Of a DNA stretch of 50,911 nucleotides, positions 18,976 to 28,425 are shown piece by piece. The stretch is from Peptostreptococcaceae bacterium. GTDB lineage: Bacteria > Bacillota > Clostridia > Peptostreptococcales > Acidaminobacteraceae. Where the stretch lies: positions 1 through 50,911 of the forward strand of contig JAMOQG010000061.1 of assembly GCA_027064135.1 (NCBI GenBank), in the 5' to 3' direction. The notes beneath the pieces were generated by a model, which did no database searches, was not told the origin of the DNA, and saw only the letters and a program-made list of their open reading frames with translations. The stretch's first letter is position 1; every line of letters begins with the position of its first letter. The position numbers and the translations under genes are program-made.

Positions 18976-19007
18976 AAAACTGAGATAGAAATATCTTAGT
19001 TTTTTTT
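18976..19007 (+). terminator. terminator after secF
   Basis: AAAACTGAGATA (18976-18987), loop GAAA, TATCTTAGTTTT (18992-19003) with one G-U pair, then T residues. It marks the end of the scfB-secF transcript. Confidence 0.8.
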
Positions 19008-19034
19008 GATTTTTATAAATATTTAGCTTATAAT
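19006..19034 (+). promoter_or_regulatory. candidate promoter of the lapA-like/recJ/apt operon
   Basis: TTGATT (19006-19011), a 17-nt spacer and TATAAT (19029-19034). It lies directly behind the secF terminator and 37 nt before the lapA-like ATG. Confidence 0.6.
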
Positions 19035-19071
19035 ATAATTATATTAAATTGAAAAAAATAGGAGTGATAAT

Positions 19072-19413
19072 ATGCAGTTAACAGTTATATTTTCGTTGTT
19101 GTTTGCAATAGTTATAGCAATTTTTGCAGGACTTAATTCGAAAGTGGTAGAAGTAAATTTATTATTTGTTAAACCTGAAGTGTCACAAGCGATAGTGATT
19201 TTAATTTCAGCAATATTTGGTGCAGCATTAATGTATTTATTAAATTTAGTAAAAACATTAAAAAAATCAAGTGAAATAAGAGCATTAAAAAAAGTTAATG
19301 CTAAGCTTCAACAAGAAAAAAATGATTTTAATAGTGAAATAAAAGAAAAAGAAAATGGGTTAAGTAAAATTAAATTAAGTGATAACTTGAAAGAAGATAA
19401 AATTATAGAATAG
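19072..19413 (+). CDS. LapA-domain (DUF1049) small membrane protein
   Basis: A 113-residue protein with two N-terminal membrane helices (LTVIFSLLFAIVIAIFAGLN and AIVILISAIFGAALMYLLNL). The N-x(4-5)-V-x-VNLLF pattern between them is typical of the LapA/YciS domain. A charged coiled coil follows (KKSSEIRALKKVNAKLQQEK onward). In Gram-negatives LapA takes part in regulating lipopolysaccharide synthesis; in Gram-positives the role is unknown. It lies 8 nt before recJ, a placement common in Firmicutes. Confidence 0.85.
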   Translation: MQLTVIFSLLFAIVIAIFAGLNSKVVEVNLLFVKPEVSQAIVILISAIFGAALMYLLNLVKTLKKSSEIRALKKVNAKLQQEKNDFNSEIKEKENGLSKIKLSDNLKEDKIIE

Positions 19414-19421
19414 GTGTAAAA

Positions 19422-21797
19422 ATGCTTAAAAAAAAGTGGATTAATAAAATGAAATTTAATAATGACAGTGATAAAATCAGAATGATATCTGATAAATTAG
19501 GAATCCCTTTTTTAATAGCTAAGATTCTTTTAAGTAGAGGATATGATACTGTGGATTTAGCAGAAAAATTCATAAATCCTAGCATTAAGGATCTAAATGA
19601 TCCTTTTTTATTTGTAGATATGGAAAAGATAGTAAATAGGATTGAGAAAGCTATTATTAATAATGAAAATATATGGATTTATGGAGATTATGATGTTGAT
19701 GGAATTACATCTGTTTCAATATTGATTAACTATTTTAAGTCTGTAGGCTATGATGTTAATTATTATATTCCAAATAGGCAAAATGAGGGATATGGAATTG
19801 GTAAAACAGGAATTAATTATATTTTTAATAAGCAAGGTAATTTAATAATTTCTGTGGATTGTGGAATAACTGCAAATGAAATGGCAGATTATTCGAATCA
19901 GCTTAATATGGATATTATTATTACAGATCATCATACATGTGGTGATATTCTTCCAAATGCATTTGGAATACTTAATCCTAAAGTATCCTATGATACATAT
20001 CCTTATGATATGTTAGCGGGAGTTGGTATTGCTTTCAAACTTATTCAAGCTTTATCAAAAAAAACATTTAACGATGTATATATGAAATATATTGATATAA
20101 CAGCTTTTGGAACTATAGCAGATATTGCACCTTTAGATAAAGAAAATCGTATAATTACAAGAATAGGACTTGAAAAACTTAATAATACTGAAAATTTAGG
20201 AATGAAAGCTTTGATTGAACTTTCTAAGTTAAATGATAAAGAGATTACTGCTGGGATAGTTGGATTTAGACTTGCTCCTCAAATAAATGCTGCTGGAAGA
20301 CTTGGAGATGCTGATTTAGCAGTAAAACTGCTTACTAGTTCTGATAAAGAGGAAGTTTATTCAATTGCTGAAAAACTTAAAAACTTAAATGAACAAAGAA
20401 AAATGATTGAAAAAGCAATATTTGTTAAATCAAAAAAATATATTGAAAATGAAATAGATTTAGATAATGAAAGTGTAATCGTTGTATTTGGTGAACAATG
20501 GCATTCTGGAGTTATCGGAATAGTTGCATCTAGAATTGTTGAAAAATATGGAAAACCAGCGATAGTACTTACTAGAGAAGATGATTATGTTAAAGGTTCA
20601 GCTAGAAGTATTGGAAGTTTCAATATATATGAAGCAATTAAATCATGCGAAAAATTTCTTATAGGTTTTGGTGGTCATAAAATGGCTGCTGGGCTTAGCT
20701 TAAATGAAGAAAATGTTATTAATTTTAGAAAATCAATTAATGAATATGTTGTTGATAATATAAATTTAGAAGAATTGATTCCAACAATAAATTATGAAGG
20801 TTATATATCAAGTGATGATATTACATTGGATACAATAAATTCGCTTGATTATTTAAAACCATTTGGTGTAGGAAATTCAAAGCCTTCTTTTAGAGTTGAA
20901 GATTGTGATATTATAAATATTAAAACTGTTGGTTCTGATAAAAGTCATTTAAAATTAATTGTTAATCAAAATTCAATAAATTTTGATGCAATTGGATTTG
21001 GACTTGGTTACTTAACTGATGAGATTAATAATAAAGATAAAGTTGATTTACTAGTGAATTTGGATATAAATGAATATAATGGACTTGTTACACCACAGTT
21101 AATGTTAAAGGATATGAAAATGCGCGAAATTCGCAAAGGAAATATTTTGGAAATTGAATATTTAAAAACATTATTTTTGAGTATTAAAAATAATGTTACT
21201 TATTTTAACAATATTAATTTTAATAATTTATTGATTCAAAAGGATTCAATTAAAGATATTAATTTAAAAACATTGATACTTATTAATTCTATTCATTCGA
21301 TATCTAATGAGGATAAGAAAAAATATGAAAAATGGAAGTTTCATTATAATGTTGTAGATAAAATTACAAATAAAGATATTCTGATTAATCCGATTTTAAA
21401 AAATATTAAAATTAACGATTATGAGCAAATAATATTTTATGATATTCCTATTCGAAAAAAAATAGATAAACTTATAAGTTTTGCAAATCATCGTCGTATT
21501 GAAAATTTAAAGAATATTTTTAGAGAGATTCCTGATAAAGGAGAGATAATAAAAGTTTATAGAAAAATATTGAATGTTAATGATTTTAATATAAAAAACA
21601 TTTCAAAAATAATTGGAATATCGGAAATTAAAGTGTTATTTGCTTTAGAAATATTAAAAGAAATTAAAATTATTGATTTTAAATATATTGATGACAATAT
21701 CAATATTACTATTTTACCAAAACTTGAAAAAGCTATAAAAATTGAAGAAAACTTAATGTTTATGAAATTGTTAGAATTGAAAGGGAAAGTGATGTAG
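19422..21797 (+). CDS. recJ: single-stranded-DNA-specific exonuclease RecJ
   Basis: A 791-residue 5'-3' single-strand exonuclease for recombination and repair. DHH-superfamily motifs: IYGDYDVDGITS (motif I), ISVDCGITA (II), IITDHHTCGD (III, the DHH), and AFGTIADIAPL (IV). The DHHA1 region is GEQWHSGVIGIVASRI and GFGGHKMAAGL. The C-terminal 200 residues are a lysine/isoleucine-rich RecJ extension as in Firmicutes. ATG follows TAGGTGTAAAA. The apt ATG follows its stop with no gap. Confidence 0.95.
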   Translation: MLKKKWINKMKFNNDSDKIRMISDKLGIPFLIAKILLSRGYDTVDLAEKFINPSIKDLNDPFLFVDMEKIVNRIEKAIINNENIWIYGDYDVDGITSVSILINYFKSVGYDVNYYIPNRQNEGYGIGKTGINYIFNKQGNLIISVDCGITANEMADYSNQLNMDIIITDHHTCGDILPNAFGILNPKVSYDTYPYDMLAGVGIAFKLIQALSKKTFNDVYMKYIDITAFGTIADIAPLDKENRIITRIGLEKLNNTENLGMKALIELSKLNDKEITAGIVGFRLAPQINAAGRLGDADLAVKLLTSSDKEEVYSIAEKLKNLNEQRKMIEKAIFVKSKKYIENEIDLDNESVIVVFGEQWHSGVIGIVASRIVEKYGKPAIVLTREDDYVKGSARSIGSFNIYEAIKSCEKFLIGFGGHKMAAGLSLNEENVINFRKSINEYVVDNINLEELIPTINYEGYISSDDITLDTINSLDYLKPFGVGNSKPSFRVEDCDIINIKTVGSDKSHLKLIVNQNSINFDAIGFGLGYLTDEINNKDKVDLLVNLDINEYNGLVTPQLMLKDMKMREIRKGNILEIEYLKTLFLSIKNNVTYFNNINFNNLLIQKDSIKDINLKTLILINSIHSISNEDKKKYEKWKFHYNVVDKITNKDILINPILKNIKINDYEQIIFYDIPIRKKIDKLISFANHRRIENLKNIFREIPDKGEIIKVYRKILNVNDFNIKNISKIIGISEIKVLFALEILKEIKIIDFKYIDDNINITILPKLEKAIKIEENLMFMKLLELKGKVM

Positions 21798-22310
21798 ATG
21801 AATTTTGAAAATAAAATAAGAATGATAAAAGATTTTCCAAAAGAAGGAATTGAGTATATGGATATTACAACTTTATTAAAAGATGGAGATGCTTTTCATG
21901 ATTCTATTGATGCCTGCATTGAATTAGTAAAAGATATAGATTTTAATAAAGTGGTAGGACCTGAAGCTCGGGGTTTCATTTTGGGAACACCTATTTCATA
22001 TGCAACTAAAACTGGATTTATACCTGTAAGAAAACCTGGGAAATTACCAGCAGAAACACTTTCATATACTTATGATTTGGAATATGGTACAGATACGCTT
22101 GAAATTCATGCGGATGCAATTGAACCAGGAGATAAAGTGCTTATTGCTGATGATTTGTTAGCTACAGGTGGTACTGTTGAAGCGGTCGTTAAAATGGTTG
22201 AAAAACTTGGAGGCGAAGTAGTTGGAATGGTATTTCTAATTGAACTTGCTTTCTTAAATGGAAAAGACAAATTAAAAGAATATACAGTAAAATCGCTTAT
22301 TAAAAAGTAA
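21798..22310 (+). CDS. apt: adenine phosphoribosyltransferase
   Basis: Converts adenine plus PRPP to AMP in purine salvage. It is 170 residues, full length. The PRPP-binding motif VLIADDLLATGGT is intact, with the N-terminal FPKEGIEYMDITTLL and VGPEARGFILGTPIS adenine-binding segments. It is immediately adjacent to recJ, followed by a 53-nt gap with a promoter for rel. Synteny recJ-apt-rel is classic for Firmicutes. Confidence 0.96.
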   Translation: MNFENKIRMIKDFPKEGIEYMDITTLLKDGDAFHDSIDACIELVKDIDFNKVVGPEARGFILGTPISYATKTGFIPVRKPGKLPAETLSYTYDLEYGTDTLEIHADAIEPGDKVLIADDLLATGGTVEAVVKMVEKLGGEVVGMVFLIELAFLNGKDKLKEYTVKSLIKK

Positions 22311-22311
22311 T

Positions 22312-22340
22312 TTGTATTTTTTGTTTGTTTTATGTATAAT
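22312..22340 (+). promoter_or_regulatory. candidate promoter of rel
   Basis: TTGTAT (22312-22317), a 17-nt spacer and TATAAT (22335-22340). It starts 2 nt after the apt stop codon and would give a very short leader (about 15-25 nt) on the rel transcript. Confidence 0.6.
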
Positions 22341-22363
22341 TAATGTAATTAACATAGAAGAAG

Positions 22364-24532
22364 GTGATTGTTATAGATTATAATACGTACATAAAAGAGC
22401 TTATTAAATTAAATGATGAGTATAATATTGATAATATAAAAAAAGTATATTATTTTGCTAAAGAAGCACATGATGGACAAAAAAGAAAATCTGGAGAAGA
22501 TTATTTTATTCATCCTATTGCTGTTTCTTTAATTTTAGCTGAAATGAAAATGGATGAAGAAACTATAATTGCTTCTATTTTACATGATGTTGTCGAAGAT
22601 ACAAAGTATACGAAGGAAGAAATTGGTGAAATTTTTGGCGAAACAATAGCACTTTTAGTTGACGGTGTTACAAAATTAACAAATTTAAGATATGAATCAA
22701 AAGAGATACAAAAAGGTGAAAATTTAAGAAAAATGTTTTTAGCTATGGCTAAAGATATTAGAGTAGTTTTAATAAAACTTGCAGATAGACTTCATAATAT
22801 GCGTACTTTAGAATATATGTCTGTTAAAAAGAAACAAGAAAAAGCAATGGAAACTTTGGAAATTTATGCTCCAATTGCGGATAGATTAGGTATGTCTCAA
22901 ATAAAATGGGAACTTGAAGATATTTCTTTTTCATATTTACATTTAGACGAGTATTATGAATTAGTTGAAAAAATACAGAAAAAACGTTCCGATCGTGAAG
23001 ATGTTATTAATGAAAATATTAAATTATTAGAAAATAGTATTAAGGATCAAATTGGTGCTGAATTTGAAATTAATGGTAGAGCAAAACATTTTTATAGTAT
23101 TTATAAAAAAATGGTAGAAGGAAATAAAGAATTTGATGAAATTTTTGATTTAACAGCGATTAGAGTAATTGTAAATGATTTAAAGGAATGTTATTCTGTT
23201 CTCGGTATTTGTCATACACTCTGGAATCCAATACCAGGAAGATTTAAAGATTATATTGCAATGCCAAAATCAAATTTATATCAATCATTACATACTACTG
23301 TAATAACAAGTGATGGAGATACTTTGGAAATTCAAATTAGAACTGAAGAAATGCATAGAGTTGCAGAATATGGTATTGCAGCTCATTGGATTTACAAAGG
23401 TGGCAGAGAAGATAATATTGATAAAAAACTTGATTGGGTAAGAGAAATTTTAGAAAATCAAAATGAAAATGCAGATCCAGAAGAGTTTTTAGATTCTATA
23501 AAAATTGATTTATATGTAAATGAAGTTTTTGTATATACACCAAATGGTGAAGTTTTTGAATTGCCTAACGGATCTACACCAATTGATTTTGCATACAAAG
23601 TTCATTCACAAGTAGGCCATCAATGTGTTGGTGCAAAAGTTAACGGTAAAATTGTGCCGTTAACATATAAATTATCTTCAGGTGAAATAGTATCTATTAT
23701 TACTAAAAAAGGTTCTGGTCCTTCTAGAGATTGGTTAAATATTGTTCAGAGTAATCATGCAAAGAACCGAATCAGACGTTGGTTTAAAAAAGAACGCCAT
23801 GATGAAAATGTTGAAAAAGGAAAAGCTATATTAGAAAGAGAAATGAAATATGCTCGTCTTTCACTTAAAGATGACTTAAAAGATAAAGAAAAATGGCTTA
23901 GTACTATACTTAAAAGATTAAGTCTTGAAACTCTTGATGATTTATATGAAGCAATAGGTTATGGAGGAATACTCACTAAACAGGTAATTCCAAGAATAAA
24001 AGAGTTTAAAAAAGAAGAAGAAATTAAAAAAGGGAAATTTAATCCAGAAAGACTTAAAAAAAGCACAATCAAAAAAAGAGAAAATGTTGGAGTTGTTGTA
24101 AAAGGTCTTGAAAATGTGCTTACGCGTTTTGCTAAATGCTGTAATCCAGTACCTGGTGATGAAATTATTGGTTATGTTACTCAGGGAAGAGGAGTTACAA
24201 TTCATAGAGTAGATTGTCCTAATTTTGTTGATTTAGAAAAATCAAAAGAAAGATTTATTGAAGTAGCATGGGCTGATAATAGTGCGAAAACTTCTTATGA
24301 AGCAAAAGTGAAAATTATTGGAAATGATAGAAAAGGGTTATTATCTGAAATTACAATTATAATTAATAACGAAAATTTTATTGTAAATGGACTAAATGCA
24401 AGAAAAGATAAAAATGGAATTGCAACTGTTGAAATGATTATTGAAATAACAAATAAGAAACATTTATCAAAATTAATAAATAATTTGAAGAAAGTTGATG
24501 GAGTAATAGAAGTAAAAAGAGTAATCAACTAG
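22364..24532 (+). CDS. relA: bifunctional (p)ppGpp synthetase/hydrolase Rel
   Basis: Stringent-response enzyme of 722 residues in the long Rel layout. The HD hydrolase domain has an intact HD in ILHDVVEDT (His74-Asp75). The synthetase domain contains [20 protein letters not shown], the TGS domain [20 protein letters not shown], the helical/ZFD region [13 protein letters not shown] and a C-terminal ACT domain. Both activities are expected. The start is uncertain: GTG 22364 sits inside the only good ribosome site (AAGGTGAT). No ATG, GTG or TTG lies in frame just behind it, leaving ATT at 22367 or ATA at 22373 as odd alternatives. dtd follows after 8 nt. Confidence 0.95.
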   Translation: MIVIDYNTYIKELIKLNDEYNIDNIKKVYYFAKEAHDGQKRKSGEDYFIHPIAVSLILAEMKMDEETIIASILHDVVEDTKYTKEEIGEIFGETIALLVDGVTKLTNLRYESKEIQKGENLRKMFLAMAKDIRVVLIKLADRLHNMRTLEYMSVKKKQEKAMETLEIYAPIADRLGMSQIKWELEDISFSYLHLDEYYELVEKIQKKRSDREDVINENIKLLENSIKDQIGAEFEINGRAKHFYSIYKKMVEGNKEFDEIFDLTAIRVIVNDLKECYSVLGICHTLWNPIPGRFKDYIAMPKSNLYQSLHTTVITSDGDTLEIQIRTEEMHRVAEYGIAAHWIYKGGREDNIDKKLDWVREILENQNENADPEEFLDSIKIDLYVNEVFVYTPNGEVFELPNGSTPIDFAYKVHSQVGHQCVGAKVNGKIVPLTYKLSSGEIVSIITKKGSGPSRDWLNIVQSNHAKNRIRRWFKKERHDENVEKGKAILEREMKYARLSLKDDLKDKEKWLSTILKRLSLETLDDLYEAIGYGGILTKQVIPRIKEFKKEEEIKKGKFNPERLKKSTIKKRENVGVVVKGLENVLTRFAKCCNPVPGDEIIGYVTQGRGVTIHRVDCPNFVDLEKSKERFIEVAWADNSAKTSYEAKVKIIGNDRKGLLSEITIIINNENFIVNGLNARKDKNGIATVEMIIEITNKKHLSKLINNLKKVDGVIEVKRVIN

Positions 24533-24540
24533 GAGGATTA

Positions 24541-24993
24541 ATGAGAGCTGTAGTACAACGAGTAAGTAGTTCTAGTGTAAAAGTTGATGGAAAAATAGTT
24601 GGAAGTATTGATAAAGGTTTAAATGTTTTATTAGGTATTGAAAATGAAGATAGTGAAAATGATGTTAAATATCTTGCTGATAAAATTATTAACTTAAGAA
24701 TATTTGAAGATGAAAATGATAAAATGAATTTATCACTTTTAGATAAAGCTGGGGAAATATTGGTTATATCTCAGTTTACTTTGCAAGGTGACTGTAGAAA
24801 AGGAAGAAGACCAAGCTTTATTAATGCAGCACGTCCTGAAAAGGCAAAGAAATTATATGATAGCTTTTTAGAATATATTGCAAATGAATATAAATTAAAA
24901 GTAGAAGCCGGAGTTTTTCAAACTCATATGGAAGTTGATATTAAAAATGATGGACCTGTAACTTTATTAGTTGATAGTAAAAAAGGATTTTAA
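24541..24993 (+). CDS. dtd: D-aminoacyl-tRNA deacylase
   Basis: Removes D-amino acids wrongly attached to tRNA. It is 150 residues. [17 protein letters not shown] is the N-terminal signature. [10 protein letters not shown] (SQxTL motif) and [11 protein letters not shown] (the cross-subunit Gly-Pro motif) form the active site of the dimer. AGGAGGATTA precedes the ATG. It follows rel as in most Firmicutes. The next gene starts 1 nt after its stop. The ornithine cluster makes D-alanine and D-ornithine, so a deacylase may matter here, but dtd is widespread. Confidence 0.96.
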   Translation: MRAVVQRVSSSSVKVDGKIVGSIDKGLNVLLGIENEDSENDVKYLADKIINLRIFEDENDKMNLSLLDKAGEILVISQFTLQGDCRKGRRPSFINAARPEKAKKLYDSFLEYIANEYKLKVEAGVFQTHMEVDIKNDGPVTLLVDSKKGF

Positions 24994-24994
24994 T

Positions 24995-25609
24995 ATGTTT
25001 TTAAAAAAAGTTGGAGTTGGAGTTTATTATACTAATTGTTATATAGCTGCTGATGAATTAACTAAAGAAGCTTTTGTAATTGATCCTGCTGGTGATTTTG
25101 AAGTAATTGATGAAATTTTAGTGAGTAATAATTTAAATTTAAAATATATTATTTTAACTCATGGGCATTTTGATCATATTGGTGCTGTTAAAGAGTTAAA
25201 AGAAAAATATAATTCTATTATATATATAAATGAATTTGATGCATATATGGTAAATGATAGTGAAGCTAATCTATCTAGTAGAATGAAAGACAAGATTGAA
25301 TTTTTACCTGATAAGATATTTAAAGATGGTGATATATTAAAAGTTGGTTCATTAACTTTAAGATTAATTCATACTCCTGGACATACTGAAGGAAGTTCAT
25401 GTGTATTAGTTGGGAATATTCTTTTTGCAGGGGACACTTTATTTAAAAATTCAATTGGTAGAACAGATTTGCCGAGTGGAGACAGATTTAAAATAATTTC
25501 ATCTATTAAAGAAAAATTATTAGTACTGCCAAAAGAAACTTTAGTTTATCCTGGCCACGGACCATCTACAACAATAAATAATGAAATAATAAAAAATCCT
25601 TTTTTTTAA
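24995..25609 (+). CDS. metallo-beta-lactamase-fold hydrolase (glyoxalase II-like)
   Basis: A 204-residue protein of the YqgX/glyoxalase II-like group. The metal-binding motif LTHGHFDHIGA (HxHxDH) is followed by the later His of HTPGHTEGS, the Asp of LFAGDTLF and the His of VYPGHGPSTT, so the two-metal centre is complete. The substrate is unknown; hydroxyacylglutathione hydrolase is unlikely in an anaerobe probably lacking glutathione. I chose ATG 24995, one nt after the dtd stop with AAAAGGATT upstream, over a TTG eight codons earlier inside dtd. Confidence 0.9.
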   Translation: MFLKKVGVGVYYTNCYIAADELTKEAFVIDPAGDFEVIDEILVSNNLNLKYIILTHGHFDHIGAVKELKEKYNSIIYINEFDAYMVNDSEANLSSRMKDKIEFLPDKIFKDGDILKVGSLTLRLIHTPGHTEGSSCVLVGNILFAGDTLFKNSIGRTDLPSGDRFKIISSIKEKLLVLPKETLVYPGHGPSTTINNEIIKNPFF

Positions 25610-25636
25610 AATATGATTTTTTTAGAAGGAGAAATT

Positions 25637-27103
25637 ATGATTAATGTAAATTTAAAAAACCATGATTATGAGTATGATGTTACTCAATTATTGTTGGTTT
25701 TTTTTAATGAAATTAAATTTAGTTTAGAAAAGATAGATTGTGAATTTTATTTAGAAAATTCAATAAAGATTGTTGGAGATGATTTTATTGTTGAAAATAA
25801 GCTTTATCAAAATGATGTATTAATTGATGAATTAATAGAAAAGCGTGAAAATAAAAGTGATATCGATTTATTTATAAGAAATTATCATAAACGTATTATT
25901 AAATATAGTATGTATAAATTGCTTTTAAAATATAAAAAAGCAAATGGAAAATGGGGAATACTTACAGGCATGCGACCTGTTAAAGTGGTGCATAAATATA
26001 TAGATAATGGTTATTTAAAAGAAGAAATTCTTGAAATATTAAAAAGCGAATATTTAATGAGTGAAGATAAAGCTAATTTAATTATAAATATTGCGTATAG
26101 AGAAAGAAGATTTATTTATCCGATAGATAATAAAAGAATTTCAATTTATTTAAGTATTCCATTTTGCATTACTAGATGTACTTATTGTTCTTTTCCATCA
26201 AATATCTATAAAAAGAAAAAACATTTAATGGAAGATTATATTAAAAGTTTAAAATATGAAATTAATAGCGTAATTGATAGAGTAAATGAAAAAGGTTTTG
26301 TAATAGATAGCATTTATTTTGGAGGTGGTACACCTTCAACTTTAACTGTTTCTGAAATGAATGAAATATTTTTACTTTTAACAAAAAAAATTGATATGTC
26401 AACGGTATTAGAATTCACTTTTGAAGCTGGAAGACCAGATACAATTACTGAAGAAAAGCTAGAAATTATGAAAAAATTCAATGTGACTAGAATTTGTCTT
26501 AATCCACAAACTATGGATAATGGCATTTTAAAGAAAGTAAATAGAAATCATACTAGAGAAGATATTTTAGAGAAGTATGAAATGATAAAAAAGTTTAATT
26601 TTAATAGTTTAAATATGGATTTAATTTTAGGGCTTCCAAATCAAACAATGGAAACATATAAAAAAACATTAAAAATAATAAAAGATTTGAAACCTGATAA
26701 TATTACTATTCATTCTTTGTCAATAAAAAAAGGTTCTAATTTAAAAAATACTGGATATAAGTTTGAAGATGCAAATTTAACTGGAAAACTAATGGAATAT
26801 TCAAAAGAATATTTAAAAGATTTATATAATCCATATTATTTATATAGACAGAAAAATATTATTGGAAATCTTGAGAATGTTGGATTTGCTCTTGAAGGAA
26901 AGGAATCACTTTATAATATTAAAATTATTGAAGAAAGACATACCATTTTGGCATTTGGAGCTGGTGCAGTTTCAAAAATAGCATATGAAAATTCTGATAG
27001 ATTTGATAGAGTTGCAAATTTAAAAGGTGTTGAAGAGTATATTTTAAGAATTGATGAAATGATAAATAGAAAATTGGATGCGATTGAAAATATAATTAGG
27101 TAG
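25637..27103 (+). CDS. hemZ: HemZ-type coproporphyrinogen dehydrogenase-like radical SAM protein
   Basis: A 488-residue radical SAM protein of the HemN/HemZ group. The cluster motif is Cys177-x3-Cys181-x2-Cys184 (PFCITRCTYCSF), followed by SIYFGGGTPSTL and the GLPNQTMETYKKTL segment. The first 160 residues form the extra N-terminal domain seen in HemZ. Oxygen-independent coproporphyrinogen oxidation is the textbook activity, but many clostridial HemZ proteins occur without a haem pathway, so the real reaction may differ. AGAAGGAGAAATT precedes ATG 25637; an ATG eight codons upstream lies before that site and is rejected. Confidence 0.88.
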   Translation: MINVNLKNHDYEYDVTQLLLVFFNEIKFSLEKIDCEFYLENSIKIVGDDFIVENKLYQNDVLIDELIEKRENKSDIDLFIRNYHKRIIKYSMYKLLLKYKKANGKWGILTGMRPVKVVHKYIDNGYLKEEILEILKSEYLMSEDKANLIINIAYRERRFIYPIDNKRISIYLSIPFCITRCTYCSFPSNIYKKKKHLMEDYIKSLKYEINSVIDRVNEKGFVIDSIYFGGGTPSTLTVSEMNEIFLLLTKKIDMSTVLEFTFEAGRPDTITEEKLEIMKKFNVTRICLNPQTMDNGILKKVNRNHTREDILEKYEMIKKFNFNSLNMDLILGLPNQTMETYKKTLKIIKDLKPDNITIHSLSIKKGSNLKNTGYKFEDANLTGKLMEYSKEYLKDLYNPYYLYRQKNIIGNLENVGFALEGKESLYNIKIIEERHTILAFGAGAVSKIAYENSDRFDRVANLKGVEEYILRIDEMINRKLDAIENIIR

Positions 27104-27109
27104 GTGTTT

Positions 27110-28138
27110 ATGATTAGTTTTAAAAACGATTATTCTGAAGGAGCACATGAAAATATTATTAATTTACTTGTTAAAAGTAATTTAGAACAAGTGGATGGTT
27201 ATGGTGAAGATAAATATTCAAGCCTTGCAAAAGAAAAAATTAAAAAAATTATAAAAAATGATAATGTTGATATTCATTTTATTTCTGGAGGTACACAAGC
27301 TAATTTAACTGTTATTTCTTCTATTTTGAGACCTTATGAATCTGTAATTGCTGCCAAAACAGGTCATATTTGTGTTCATGAAACTGGAGCAATTGAAGCA
27401 ACTGGGCACAAAATAAATGAAATTGAAACAGAAAATGGCAAATTATATCCTGAGATTATATTGCCGGTAGTTGAAGCTCACTCAGATGAACATATGGTTA
27501 AACCAAAACTTGTTTTTATTTCAAATTCGACAGAAATAGGGACAGTTTATACAAAAGAGGAACTTGTAAATTTAAGTGAGTTTTGTAAAAATAATGATTT
27601 ATATTTATATTTGGATGGTGCAAGATTAGGTTCAGCATTAACAAGTGAAGGAAATGATCTATTATTATCTGATTTAGCTAATTTAGCAGATGTTTTTTAT
27701 ATTGGTGGTACTAAAAATGGTGCTCTTCTTGGTGAAGCGATAGTAATTATAAATAATGAATTAAAAGAAAATTTTAGATTTAATTTAAAGCAAAAAGGTG
27801 CTCTTCTTGCTAAAGGAAGATTAATTGCGATTCAATTTGTTGAACTTTTTACGAATGATTTATTTTTTAAACTTGCTACTCACGCAAATTTAATGGCAAA
27901 GATTATATCTGATGAAATAAAAGAGCTTGGTTTTGAATTTTTAACTGATTCAAAGTCTAATCAAATATTTCCTATATTACCAAATAAATTAATAAATAAA
28001 CTTGAGAAAGATTATAATTTTTATATTTGGCAGAAAATAAATAATGATACTTCTGCTATAAGGCTTGTTACTTCATGGGCAACAAAAGAATTAAACGTGG
28101 ATAGGTTTATTGAAGATATTAAAAAATATATGGAGTAA
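27110..28138 (+). CDS. ltaE: threonine aldolase-like PLP enzyme (beta-eliminating lyase family)
   Basis: A 342-residue fold-type I PLP enzyme of the low-specificity threonine aldolase family, which cleaves threonine to glycine and acetaldehyde. Landmarks are FKNDYSEGAHENI at the N-terminus, ISGGTQANLTVI, GHICVHETGAIEATGH, LYLDGARLGSAL and FYIGGTKNGALLGEA (Schiff-base Lys). Related clostridial proteins can act on other beta-hydroxy amino acids. The ATG at 27110 has TAGGTAGGTG before it; the GTG at 27104 lies inside that site. In related clostridia hisS commonly occupies this place between hemZ and aspS. Confidence 0.87.
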   Translation: MISFKNDYSEGAHENIINLLVKSNLEQVDGYGEDKYSSLAKEKIKKIIKNDNVDIHFISGGTQANLTVISSILRPYESVIAAKTGHICVHETGAIEATGHKINEIETENGKLYPEIILPVVEAHSDEHMVKPKLVFISNSTEIGTVYTKEELVNLSEFCKNNDLYLYLDGARLGSALTSEGNDLLLSDLANLADVFYIGGTKNGALLGEAIVIINNELKENFRFNLKQKGALLAKGRLIAIQFVELFTNDLFFKLATHANLMAKIISDEIKELGFEFLTDSKSNQIFPILPNKLINKLEKDYNFYIWQKINNDTSAIRLVTSWATKELNVDRFIEDIKKYME

Positions 28139-28140
28139 TT

Positions 28141-28169
28141 TTGACAAATCTTATATTTTCTTTTATAAT
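28141..28169 (+). promoter_or_regulatory. consensus sigma-A promoter of the aspS T-box transcript
   Basis: TTGACA (28141-28146), exactly 17 nt, TATAAT (28164-28169). Both hexamers are perfect consensus, the best promoter in the window. It begins two nt after the ltaE-like stop and drives the T-box leader, as expected for a strong promoter controlled by attenuation. Confidence 0.9.
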
Positions 28170-28175
28170 TAACAG

Positions 28176-28357
28176 AAGTGAATAATCTATAGGAAGAGTA
28201 ACTTTTTATAATAATTATAGAGAGTCGGTGATAGTGGAAAACTGACATTTGTTAGAAAGTGAAGACACCTATTTAAAGATATTGTTAATGAGTGGGTTTT
28301 ACCAATTAAGGTGGCAACGCGGGAGAAATCTCGTCCTTATGGATAACCACTTTTTTT
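28176..28357 (+). promoter_or_regulatory. T-box riboswitch (aspartate specifier) in the aspS leader
   Basis: The conserved T-box sequence GGTGGCAACGCGGG is at 28310-28323, a good match to GGTGGnACCGCG. A stem I-like region (AGAGAGTCGGTGAT around 28218, then GAAAACTGACA) precedes it. In the expected specifier position GAA-GAC-ACC occurs, with GAC (28264-28266) an aspartate codon. A long terminator hairpin runs from AGTGGGTTTTACC (28291-28303) to GGATAACCACT (28341-28351), followed by T residues. Uncharged tRNA-Asp should stabilise the antiterminator and allow aspS transcription. The exact stem I pairing was not modelled. Confidence 0.88.
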
Positions 28358-28425
28358 GTTTTTTTTAGATAGTGGGTAATGAATTTTATATGCAATTTAA
28401 AAATTGCTAGATTGGTAGGGAGAAT

